Source: Mesorhabditis belari
Lineage: Eukaryota; Nematoda; Chromadorea; Rhabditida; Rhabditidae
Assembly (NCBI GenBank): GCA_958450365.1
Contig: CAUEEP010000637.1
Span: 38,574-102,573 of the forward strand
Direction of reading: 5' to 3'
DNA length: 64,000 nt
The notes beneath the pieces are model-generated. The model was not told where the DNA came from, did not search any database, and saw only the letters and a list, made by a program, of their open reading frames with translations. Both the position numbers and the translations under genes were made by a program. Of the stretch, positions 21,311 through 31,599 are shown in pieces. Each line of letters opens with the position of its first letter. Within the stretch, counting starts at the first letter, position 1.

Positions 21311-24041
21311 TTAATCTTTTTCTTTTTTCTCTTTCTTTGCCTCTCGTTTGAAGTCACCGCTTAGGCTGAGGAGTTTTTCCTGAAAGCTTCTCTATATATT
21401 AGACTTTTCTATATAGAAAATCTATTATACTTTTCTATATAGAAAGAAAATTTTAAGAAAAGATTACACTAGAATCTCTTAAAGTCTCTTAAAATCTGTT
21501 AAAATCTCTTAAGAACTCTTAAAGTCTCTTAAAATCTCTTAGAGTCTCTTAAAGCCTCTTAAAGCCTCTTAAAGTCTCTTAAAATCTCTTAGAGTCTCTT
21601 AAAAACGAATCCACCAATTCATCGACATTCTATTATTTTACAAAGGTTAACCTTCAAGAAATTACTCGTAAAAAAGTGTGCTGTGATATCCAGCGAAAGT
21701 TTATTTGACTAAAAGAGTTACCGTTTACTGCACCAGAAAGTTCCTTTATTGATTGTTGCCTATTGATTGTTGCCTATTGATTATTGACTATTGATTGCTT
21801 ATTGATTGAAAAAACGATTTCTTATGAGGTAAAGCTAGGGTAATTTGGGATAACCAGGGATCCGAATGGGTAGATTTGTCTAAAGCGAAAGCTCATGTAG
21901 CCTACAGCTTTCAAAGCCTGCAGCCGCGCCACATTGAAAAACGGTATCCCGTTAGATCGGTCAAGTCAAGCAATGTTCGGCTCGGTTAGTCTATGGTTCG
22001 AATCCAAGATGAGACAGGGTTATCTTCCCGATTGCTGTAGGCAGCCGCATTCATATGGTGAACTGGTTGTCAATCACCTAAGCCTAAGCCCACTAAGCCC
22101 CTTCTCGGGTTGAAATAATCAGACAAAAGACAGGATTAAAATAATCAGGGATCCAAATGGGTAGATTTGTCTAAAGCGAAGGCTCATCTAAACCCAATAG
22201 CTTTCTCCTCCGATATTGTCTCTCCTAGATCGTCCCATCCTGTTTTTTCTTGAGTTCTCTAGAGTTTCAAACGTTTAGATGAGGGATTGATTCAGCACAT
22301 TTTTCTGTGTCAATTGGCTATTCAAAAGTCAAAATCTTATAGAAAAGAGCTTTTCGGTTGGATGTGCACGGGATACAGAGATTCAACAGCTTTACATCTA
22401 GACTTTACATCTAGTCTTTACATTTAGTCTTTACATCTAGTCTTTGCATCTACATCAGTCAACAGATCACATAGATTTTGATCATTTTATCGAAAAGTCT
22501 TTTCCTTAATGGGAATTGACGGAAAGAAAAAGTCGCGATCAAATATTTCAGCACACAGAGCTTTGAGAACTTTGCCTCTTGATTCCCCGAGAAGCTAACG
22601 TTTCAAGCTTTCAAATGAACTCTCAAATGGTGAGTGGGAATCTTGTAAGAGATTGTAAGAGTGCTGAGATTTGGATCATTCTTTTTTTGATCCCAGATGG
22701 GGCTTTCCCATAAAGCATCTCTACTTTCCAATCCCATACTTTTCTTGTAAAATCTTACCTCAACAACGCCGCCGGTTTTCTCGGCTTTCTTCTCTAAAAA
22801 CTTGAAATTAAAGAATTCCTTAAGAAAAGAAACCTTTAGCTTCTTCTAGAGTGAGCACTGTGTCGATACCTGAATTTAAAATGATACAATAACCCTTTTA
22901 CCTTTCCTTAGGCAATCTGCATGGTGAAAAACTACCGTAATCCAACAGCTAGCTTACGGTAGACTCTTTTGACCATTTAGAACTACAGTACCTGATCCCT
23001 CGACAGATCCTGAGCCTTCGACTAATCCACTTCCTTCGACACCGCTACCCTCGACGTGGTGCTGGCCAGAGCCCTCGATCTAGAGATTTGTATTTGGTGT
23101 TTGGTTTGAAGCAGACCCTGCACAGGTCTGAGGCAAAGCTTTGAGGCAAAGCCTGACACCAGCCAACCAGGACAAGCGCCATGCCGGCCTAGTCTCAGTC
23201 AAGCACTCCAGCACCTCACTAAGATCACTCCAGTGAGGCTAGACACAGTCTTGAGCAGTCAATCAGCCCGAAACAAGTCAAACAGACTGAATCTAAGCCA
23301 AACAAGTCTAGATCTAGCTCCTAGGCAAGCCTAGGTCCAAGGTTGAGCAGATCAATCTAAGCCAGACCATAGGTTAACAAGGCTGGTACCGTATTCCTTT
23401 GTGCACTCCTTTACAGTACCCATTTACAGTACCCGTCCACAGTAGCCGTCTACAGTCTTCTCTACAGTACTTCTCTACAGTACTCCCCTACAATCCCCTC
23501 TACAATCCCCTCTACAATCCCCTCTACAATCCCCTCTACAATCCCCTCTACAATCCCCTCTACAATCCCCTCTACAATCCCCTCTACAATCTCCTCTACA
23601 ATCCCCTCTACAGTCCCCGTCTTCTCCTCACCTCTGCAGATCCCTCTTCAACCTTCTCCTCATCTTTCTTCTTCAGCCCTTCACCCGATCCCTCAACGCC
23701 CTCGGCTGGCTCGATCTGAAAACATTAGAATGAAATTGAGCTGATATCTGCTCTCCGTTCATAGTTGTATAGCGTACTTTGGTCATAACTTCAAATAAAC
23801 AATCGATTCATCGTTTGAAATCAAAAGCAGATGTAATTAAATCTACGAAAAGTTAGAAAATGAAAAGTTAAAAGAATTCCTGGGGATTCCCCCTAACACC
23901 AAGAAAGTTAGACGGGAGAAATTGAAAGAAACTCTCTTTTCTTCTGCTTATTGGTTAGTACATTTTCAATGAACAAACCATGATCACCTTGCCTGGCTTG
24001 AGCACGAGACGACGCTCGCGTTTCGGATGAGAGGAGACCAG
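21311..24041 (-). CDS. Unidentified Glu/Lys-rich protein with VEGSG repeats (copy B, 5' end not found)
   Basis: Minus-strand exons that keep frame: 24041-23988 (HPKRERRLVLKPGK), 23715-23632 (IEPAEGVEGSGEGLKKKDEE), 23079-22992 (several VEGSG units), 22870-22834, 22793-22759 and 21379-21311, ending KREAKKEKKEKD and TAA. Composition is highly charged and probably disordered; no domain is recognised and no signal peptide or membrane segment is seen. The first exon with a start codon was not located above 24041. The 1.4-kb last intron carries the 21470-21605 array. The downstream half is duplicated inverted at 12094-13872. Similar codon choice across exons supports a real gene, but its function is unknown. 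Confidence 0.5.
21470..21605. repeat. ctcttaaaatctcttaaagt tandem array, right arm
   Basis: Mirror image of the 13565-13720 array within the large palindrome. Confidence 0.9.
23460..23615. repeat. 12-bp minisatellite (cctctacaatcc)
   Basis: About ten near-perfect units plus diverged tctacagta units, in an intron of the VEGSG gene just outside the palindrome border. Confidence 0.92.
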
Positions 24042-24371
24042 CTGCAAAAAGCGATGAATAGATTTGGAGAGTGTTTTTTTGAAATCCAGGTTAGCTCCAA
24101 GATGGGCTAAGGGGGAAGCAATTAACTTGAAATTAACTAGGCTTGGCTGGCTTGTAAGCTGGCTTGGCTGGCTTGTAAGCTGGCTTGGCTGGCTTGTAAG
24201 CTGGCTTGGCTGGCTTGCAAGCTGGCTTGGCTTAGCCTAAGCCAAGCCAGCTAGCCCCGAATTCTTCCTTACACAAAGAGGAACCGATTTCTCAGAGTCA
24301 CCTAAATCAATCCTAGCATTTCAACTCTGCTCATCTTTAAACTTAATGCCTTCTGGAGCGAGGGGCACGAA

Positions 24372-24446
24372 GTACCATCGTGGTGTAATGGCTAGCATAG
24401 TTGTCTGGGAGGCGAGAAGTCGAGGGTTCGAGTCCCAGCCGAGGCT
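24372..24446 (+). repeat. tRNA-like sequence, probably a tRNA pseudogene
   Basis: A-box tggtgtaatggctagca and B-box ggttcgagtcc are correctly spaced and a T-run follows. The anticodon arm forms four of five pairs around a loop reading GGG at positions 34-36. The acceptor stem pairs at only about four of seven positions and the T-stem at three of five, so it is not called as a functional tRNA. Confidence 0.55.
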
Positions 24447-24937
24447 TTTGGGTGAGCCTTTTGTTCTCCTTTGTTCCCCTTTGTTCCCTTTTAAACTCTA
24501 ATCCCTGTTCTCGTTTATTTAACTTACTTGACAACTGATGAGAATGAAGAGAACGATAATGGATAAACGATGCATGACTTTGTTAATCTTAAAGATATTT
24601 CTGATAAATAACCAAACAAAAAAAAAACAAGATAAACTTTTGCTTTGCTTTCTTGTAAACGCATCATTTCTATTGCACTGTCATTCGCGATTGTTTTCAA
24701 TAAAGAAAATGCCCTACAGCGATAGAAAGGATCCGTTTACGTGAGCACAAAGTAAACCAAAAGCACCAAAAGCACCGAAAGCTAGTAAAGTAGAGTTGAG
24801 AAGAATCAAATGGATACTGTAACTCTTCTCTAATAGATAAAAATGTTTTGTGCTTTCCAGATTGCTTGATATTCTGTTAAGCGTACTAGTAATTGTTAGC
24901 AATCACTCTATCATCAAGATCACTGAAAAAAGCGACT

Positions 24938-25084
24938 TGCACGAGTTGCACGACTTGCACGAGTTGCACGACTTGCACGAGTTGCACGAGTTGCACGACT
25001 TGCACGAGTTGCACGACTTGCACGACTTGCACGACTTGCACGACTTGCACGAGTTGCACGAGTTGCACGAGTTGCACGAGTTTC
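24938..25084. repeat. 9-bp minisatellite (ttgcacgac / ttgcacgag)
   Basis: Sixteen nearly perfect units. The 9-base period opens frames on both strands that look like long proteins but are repeat artefacts. Confidence 0.95.
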
Positions 25085-25118
25085 CCAGCAAATTCGAAAA
25101 GTTTCAAGACTTACAGTA

Positions 25119-25352
25119 CTGGACAATGAAATATGATATTTGAAAAACGATCGTCAGACCGATCGTCACTTTCGCGCGTCTGTAACTCCCTTGTCTTTGA
25201 GTTTAAACTATTAGTGTTATGCATTTTTTGAAAGCTCTTTTCAATGGCTACACAATGGTAATATTAATATTTAGAAATACGGTAAAGACAAGGGAGTTAC
25301 AGACGCGCGGGAAGTGACGCTCGTTTTTCAAGTATGATATTTCATTGTCCAG
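25119..25352. mobile_element. TA-flanked palindromic MITE (ctggacaatg ends)
   Basis: Ends are inverted over about 70 bases: ctggacaatgaaatatgata on the left and its complement ending cattgtccag on the right, with a second inverted block (gtctgtaactcccttgtctt). TA lies on both sides (25117-25118, 25353-25354), as expected for Tc1/mariner-type MITEs. No coding capacity. Confidence 0.8.
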
Positions 25353-26239
25353 TAGTGAGTCGAAAAAGGAAATCCCTCATTCCTGGAGCTCATCCAAGCA
25401 TTCAACGAGAGATTTTAATCTATTTATATGTAAATGAACAAATCAGACAAATCAGACAAATCAGACATTCGGGGATTACGGTAGCTTTGTCTAATTTTAA
25501 TTTTTAAGATAAAATAAATGGGAATTGGTTTGATTGTTTTGATTTATTTAATTGTTTTGATTGATTTGATTAATTTGATTAATTTGATTGATTTGAAAAT
25601 CGTTGAGAATAGATATTTCTTTTTAAAAAAAACCCCAAGCTTTAACTGGAGAAAAACTGGAAAACTCTCATTTCTGGAGCTCCAATTCGAATAAAATAAG
25701 AAAGAAAAAAGAAGAGAAAAGAGAGCAATTCGATTAGATGACTATTCAGCTGAAGTGGAAACGATTTCATAAAGAGAAAGTCGCTTTTTTCGATGATCTG
25801 GATGGCACAGATGGGTATTGCTAAGATTTACAGTACGCCTAGCTGAATATCGAGTAATCTGGACATCACACGGTCATCTGAACACTGAACCCAAAAACAT
25901 AAAGAGAAAAAAAAGAGCGAACGAAAGCGCGCGCGTTTGTTTGCGCACAAAGTCGAACGAGCGATTGAGCTTGATTGAGCAATTTGAGGCGGCGAAAAAA
26001 CGATGATCAGTGAAACGATTTTCAAGAATCGGCGACTCTGGAAAGCAGCTCGAAAGCTGGCAATAGTCGAGGCGGTTAGTGAAATGAAAGTGACGGGGCG
26101 ACGCCTCTCGTTTTCTACGCTGATCCCATCTTTTTGTGTGGTCATCATCAAACGCTGACATTGACGCGAGAAAGGGCGGAACCACCCACCAAACACCATA
26201 ATTTTATACTTTTTCTTGAGTTCTCTCTTCTTTCTTTTT

Positions 26240-26740
26240 ATTTGACTAAAAGGGTTACTGTTTACTGTACTAGAAAGTTACTTTATCAGGTCTATTGACT
26301 ATTGATTGAAAAAACGATTTCTTATGAGGTAAAGCTAGGGTAATTTGGGATAACCAGGGATCCGAATGGGTAGATTTGTCTAAAGCGAAAGCTCATGCAG
26401 CCTACAGCTTTCAAAGCCTGCAGCCGCGCCACGTTGAAACACGGTATCCCGTTAGATCGGTCAAGTCAAGCAACGTTAATTGACCAACCAGTTCACCATT
26501 CATATGGTGAACTGGTTGTCAATTACCTAAGCCTAAGCCCACTAAGCCCCTTCTCCACGGGATTGAAATAGTCAGGGATCCGAATGGGTAAACTTGTCTA
26601 AAGCGAAAGCTCATCTAAACCCAATAGCTTTCTCCTCCGATATTGTCTCTCCTACATTGTCCCATCCTGTTTTTTCTTGAGTTCTCTAGAGTTTCAAAGG
26701 TTTAGGCCAAATGAGGGATTGATTGAGGCCTTAAACTCAA
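26240..26740. repeat. Third dispersed copy of the palindrome-arm sequence
   Basis: Matches 21690-22290 in the same orientation (for example ggtaaagctagggtaatttg, then ccgaatgggtagatttgtct), with internal deletions and a small inverted hairpin around catatgg at about 26500. More diverged than the two arms are from each other. Confidence 0.85.
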
Positions 26741-28331
26741 CAAAATTTTGCTTATCTCCCCGGATTTCTCTTAAATAAAGTACACAAGGTTTTGTAGAGG
26801 ATCGAATTTTTGATATATTGAAGAATGTTGTCCCACGCTTTCTCCAGCTTTGCAAAAATCTTCTGTGACATCCAGCTAAGGTTTATTTGACTAAAGAGTT
26901 ACTGTTTATTCTACCAGAAAGTTTCTTTATCCAGCCTACAGTGCCATTGTGCCAGAAACTTTACTGAGTGTACCCTTTCGGTGAAAGGAAAGTGTACTCT
27001 TTCGGTAAAAGGTAGAAATTTGAAAGAAAACCTGAATCTGAACCTAAATCAAGTGCTGCAGTTTACCCCAAATTCCGGATTCGACTTTCAACTATTACGA
27101 TTAGTAAAGTTGCATTCATTTCTTTAGAACTTTCAAAAAACTATACTGATCGCTTTTCATCGACGACGAAAACGACGACAGCGACGATGACAAAGCAATT
27201 GTTCTTTTTCACTGTGCGAAAAAACGAAAGAAAAAAAAAAGCTTTTCATTGACCTTTTATTTCTCTATTGTTTCCAATTTGCTTTGGGGAACAAAAAGTG
27301 AGACGCGTTTCAAGCTGAAATAGTAAAAAAAGAGGAATTGAGGGGGGAAAAGTGAAGAAATTGAAGAAATGAAAGAAAAGAAAAGTGATCGAGGTCAACT
27401 AGAGAAATGAGATGCATTTTTGAGGGTGAGTCAATGAGCAATTCGAACGATTACGAGCTCGACCCCGGGCTTTTCGCTTTCAGTAAAGTGTGCAAGCGTT
27501 CCCTTTCTGGCGCACTTGCGTTGGGGGGTTACTGTATCGATTCTGGATACACCCCACTCAATATCTCAATTAATCGATTGTTTAGGGTTATCACGGAGTA
27601 CGATAGCTCTTTCCTAAGGTCACCATTTCGAAATGTGAACGAGCCCAGGTGAGTCAAAGCTTTTGGCTGACTGTGTGTACTTTGTGCTCTCAAAATCTGT
27701 AGACGCACGCCTTTCTGGCGCACTGAATCTCTGAATTTTCTTACGTCGTTGCTACAAAGAAAAACTGAGAATCGAAAAACTGGGATGCGTCAGAAGGCGA
27801 GCGTTTACAAGACTCAATCTCAAAGTAGACCGCAAAATGTGAATTCCCGGATCATTCAGTCAAGTAAAGTTTCGTTGCTGGACTTACATCGTCTTTTTTT
27901 GCCTTTAAATATTTTCGAAGGCAACATTCCCCCCAAGAATTTCAAAAACGCAATAAAGTGACAAAAAAGTGTCATTTAACTTTTTGTTCGATGTTGTTTT
28001 CGATTTTGGAAGTCACGTTTTTGCTTGCGAGTTGAACCCTTCAAGAAAAGAGAAAAAAATGATTGGGATGGGCGATAAAAATTGAGGAAACGGGAAATCG
28101 GTGGAACGGAGGGAAAACGAAGAACGGACTCTTTGTTAATTCGATCCTATTTCGCAACTCCGACTTAACGAACGCACTTTTGTTTGCAGACTTTTGCACT
28201 ATGTAGTGACTGGCCGGGTCCAGTTGGCATATCACAGAATAGCATAGAATTTCATAGAATTTTAATGTAAAAATGTTCGGTTAACGAGTTCTAAAAAATC
28301 TCTTTCCATTCGCTAGAATGTCAAATTCGTA

Positions 28332-28337
28332 TTTATT
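28332..28337 (-). terminator. AATAAA poly(A) signal
   Basis: Reverse complement of TTTATT, about 70 bases beyond the stop codon at 28403. Confidence 0.45.
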
Positions 28338-28402
28338 TCGCAAGAAAAATCCGTCGAGTGATATTCCATAAAAAAAAAAGATAGCAGACGTGAGTTTTCC
28401 AT

Positions 28403-30911
28403 TCATTTCTCCATCGGGAAGCCGACTTGAAGCGTGACAACACGAGAATCGTCTCCATCAACGCCGCCATTGCCTGCGGCCGCCATTTGAACCGATCTTC
28501 CTTGCGTGAATGCCTGCAATGACAACGGAATTAGAAAACAAATTTCCAATAAGACACTTTCACTTTTCGGTTATCTCCCAACAACTTAAAAGTTTTAGGT
28601 AACTAGTTCAAGTAAATCCAAGTATAAATCCTCCGACGTGGTTCAAACTTATTTTCATGCCATCAGCTTTATTTTAAAGCCATAAAAGAGACCCCCCTCC
28701 TTAAAATATTCATTTAAATTTAGAGACTCATCCATCTTTTTGATGGGTTTCTGCGGGCTTAACCAAATGCTTTATTTTTGGTTTTAGGGTAATATTTCAA
28801 GGGGATTTTGTGGAGTTCAAAAATCTCCTCGACTTCAACACTCGACGTCTCACAAAAAAACCCGGGTAATTCAAGAATATCCCCAGCTAGCTCACCTTAT
28901 CCAAGCGTCCACCCTCAGTGTGCACCTCTTTTCCCACATACTCTTCCACGTCTTCTTCCGGCTCGATTTCCCAGATGAGACTTGTGGTCGTGCTTTGAAC
29001 GGTCGGATCACTCTTTGGGGCTTCTTCAGAGTCGGTTTTCTGCTGATGTTGACCAATTTCTGAGGTGAAACTCTAAACAAGACAGGATTTCTCAAACTAA
29101 ATCAAGAATCACTATTTAAAATTTGAAAACTAGGTGATTCGAGCATCGGATGATTTGGAATAACCAGCTAGGCACGGCAGTTTTCACTAGCACTCGAAAA
29201 AACAAACAAGCCTTCGTATCTCCGTAATCCACTTTGGTGTCATAGCCGAATGGTCTTTCAATCAACCGAACACCGCTCTGAAGTTAATAAAAATTTAAAT
29301 GAAAATGAATGCAAAAACACACCTTCCCCTTCTCCACCATTTCCACCGCGTACTTCTCACCCATTGGCAATTCACGAGAGCGTCTTGAATGCATCGAGTA
29401 GACATCGCCATCTGAAAAGGAAAGTACTAACATTGAACAAGAAATAATTGTTGGCAGGGATGCTCCAACCTAGAACCCCGTAAGCAAGGAACAGGCCAGC
29501 CAAGGCATTGTCGAGGTCGAGACCCAGAAGCCAAGACTCGTGGCGAACTTTTCGAGGGCCAGGCCAGGGCAGGCAAGGTCAGAAGGACCTGCTGACCTGG
29601 CTTCTGTCTTCTCTGTCAATTTGAATAGTCTATGGGCTGATGCAACATTTTGCCAAAAATTTAGCGCTAAAGAGTACGTTTTAGAGTATCTTTACCAGAG
29701 CTGCGAAAAGCTAAAAGCCTGACCTCGAAATAAAATCTTTACCAAGGCTGTGTTCAAAAGCTAAAAGCCTGACCAAAGCCACAAAGAGTGACCCGGCTTT
29801 GTCTGGCCTCAGAAAATCGAAGAGCACAGGCCAAAAAAAGCCAATGATGTCATCTGTTGGTTCATTTTGTTAAATTTAGAGACTCTTTCCAAAGTTTTTT
29901 TGATGATCAAAAATGTTAACCCCCCACAAAACAGAACCTCGATCAATAAACCGTCGTGGCGGCTTCGAGGGTACTTGTTCGCCGAAGAGGGTGATTGTTG
30001 ACCACGTTGAGTCGGATGATCTTCCATAAAACTCGAACGGCTCCTCGTCGGGCAGATACAACGGAAATGACACATAGGTGGAGGTGGTCATCGAAACGGA
30101 GCTGTCGGGGAGTGAGTCGGGAGAATTGCGAGCATCTAGAGAACAATGGGATAATGTTGATAGTAATAGTAGAAAAAACTTCAAGAGAAAGGCTAGTGGC
30201 AAACATTTTTCGCAAATATCACAAAAGTACAATGAAGCCAAACTAATGGGACCCTTTTAACTAAACAAAAAGCAAGACGTTCCCCCATCAAGATTAAACT
30301 GATTGTAAAAAGCGAGGCTTTTCTCACGTGTCAAAGCTAAGAGATAGATTTTTTCATCATCCAACCTTTTGCGCACTTTGACGAACTGGGAAGACGATTA
30401 CGAACACCCTTTAAAAGACTTGAAAACCACTTCATCGACGAATAGAAAATAGGAAATGATTTCGGCAATGATATGAGCAGAGGAAAGCAGCCACGTATGC
30501 AAATGTCCAAAGGCAAAACTTGAGTAGGGTGAAGTTTTCTTGAAACGCAACGCTGCTGAGGATTTGAAGCCACCAAGGTTATTATTGTTCCAAAAAAATC
30601 AATTTTTGACTTTTGCATGCCTTATGGCTTGTTCAGGCCCAAGATTTTAAGCGTGAAGCCAATAGAGGCCACAAAGTCCACTAAACAGCTGGAAAAGTCA
30701 GTGACCAAGTTTTGAAGTTTTGCGAGCCCTAGAAGCCACCGCATCACGGTAAAAGGTCAGTAAGTTCTTGAATGAAATGTAGCACGAGGATTTGTCAACC
30801 TTTCCTGCATTTAGAGGCTCTCTTTAGCCGGCCTGCAAATCTCATTGGCAATTGCCTAGTATAAGTTATCATTTTGATTTTATAAAACCGGGCAACGTTA
30901 CCTTTCTTCAT
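28403..30911 (-). CDS. Unidentified conserved-looking protein, about 216 aa
   Basis: Minus-strand exons in one frame: 30911-30902 (ATG AAG AAA G), 30135-29938, 29411-29323, 29277 to about 29212 or 29194, 29072-28896 and 28513-28403 with TGA. The translation contains a Ser/Thr-rich N-terminus, a central FIDRDGDVYSMHSRRSRE then IERPFGYDTKVDYGD, an acidic EIEPEEDVEEYVGKEVHTEG stretch, and ends VTLQVGFPMEK. No signal peptide or membrane segment. The donor after the fourth exon is uncertain: AAG|GC would be non-GT, but a slightly longer exon with a canonical GT (low end 29194) keeps phase. The first exon is very short and tentative. TTTATT (AATAAA on this strand) lies at 28332. I do not recognise the family. 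Confidence 0.55.
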
Positions 30912-30917
30912 TTGAGA

Positions 30918-31599
30918 TCAGTTGTCATCGGCGTTGTTCTCGTCCACGCCTCTCAATGGCTTCAACGGGAGAAGTTCAGCGCGAAAAGTGGCCGCACATT
31001 CTTCGGGAGCCGATAAACCCTCGATCGCCGTCGATTTTGCACTAAAAACGAATCTTTAGATGCAACTTTTAAAACATATAAAGGCTAATCGTAATTTACG
31101 GATGATTCTTTCTAACTTTAAAGTATATTTCTGTCTTTTGTTTATGAAACTTAGCTAAATGAGTGAGTTTGGATAAAGAAAAAGAAGTCAGCGTGAATCA
31201 GTAATCAAAATTTGATGGTTCATAACTTTGTCTACAGATAATATTATCACTAGTTTTTGTGTTTAACTTGAGCCATTCTTAGAGAGCTTGCAGGACTGAC
31301 CCCCTCCCGGACCTGACAACGTGCTACTAGAGTATAATAGATACGTTGATACTACGCAAAGATAAAAAAGTCTAACACATGGCAGAGGTCTCTGATTTTA
31401 GCCCCCCCCCCCCTCCGATAATGGGAAGAAACCGCCAAGAGTCAGTGCAGCTAACGTCATTTCTCAAAATACGTTTCAAAAAAAGATCCAACCCTGTCTT
31501 TTTCTCAGCTTTGTCGAAATGAATCGCAATCGAAAGCACTCGATTTTCATTTGTTTTCGTGTATCGCGTCAACAATTCGCGCAGCGTTCCGCGAAGCGC
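30918..31599 (-). CDS. Unidentified minus-strand exons (partial gene)
   Basis: Two open exons with gene-like codon use. 31599-31456 encodes ALRGTLRELLTRYTKTNENR followed by FDKAEKK and ends at a GT donor. 31041-30902 encodes EGLSAPEECAATFRAELLPL and ends in TGA at 30920-30918, six bases before the ATG assigned to the next gene in the same frame. The phases of the two exons do not join directly, so an exon is missing or a junction is wrong. It may be the 3' end of a separate gene or the 5' part of the 28403-30911 gene. Function unknown. Confidence 0.3.

Larger units (their letters stand above)
5040..23350. repeat. Nested inverted/direct segmental duplication (palindrome lattice)
   Basis: Several relations were read directly. 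5755-8560 is repeated directly at 14759-18760 and inverted at about 9590-10985 and 18970-20745. 11830-14460 is inverted at 20860-23350 with very few differences over the stretches compared. 10037-10720 matches 19534-20215 almost base for base. 5040-5465 is inverted at 14310-14745. The result is one small palindrome centred near 9000 and one large palindrome centred near 18850. The right arm of the large palindrome lacks about 14430-14760 and most of the zinc-finger gene body. Boundaries are approximate, read by eye. Confidence 0.9.
24042..28402. other. Repeat-rich intergenic region, no convincing gene
   Basis: Holds a ggcttggctggcttgtaagct array (24135-24240), a tRNA-like relic, a 9-bp array, a TA-flanked MITE and dispersed copies of palindrome-arm sequence (25380-25500; 26240-26740). 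An acidic frame at about 27150-27200 and an open frame at 27407-27652 are too short and lack homology; they are not called. Confidence 0.6.

Noticed and set aside
24850..25143. Leu-His-Asp/Glu or Cys-Thr-Ser repeat proteins
   Set aside because: Artefact of the 9-bp array; no conserved flanks or start context.
27407..27652. 81-codon frame with protein-like composition
   Set aside because: No splice partners or homology recognised; a single frame of this length is expected by chance here.
31372..31456. Extension of the minus-strand exon through a poly-G tract
   Set aside because: The frame passes a good GT donor at 31455-31454 and then a homopolymer; treated as intron.
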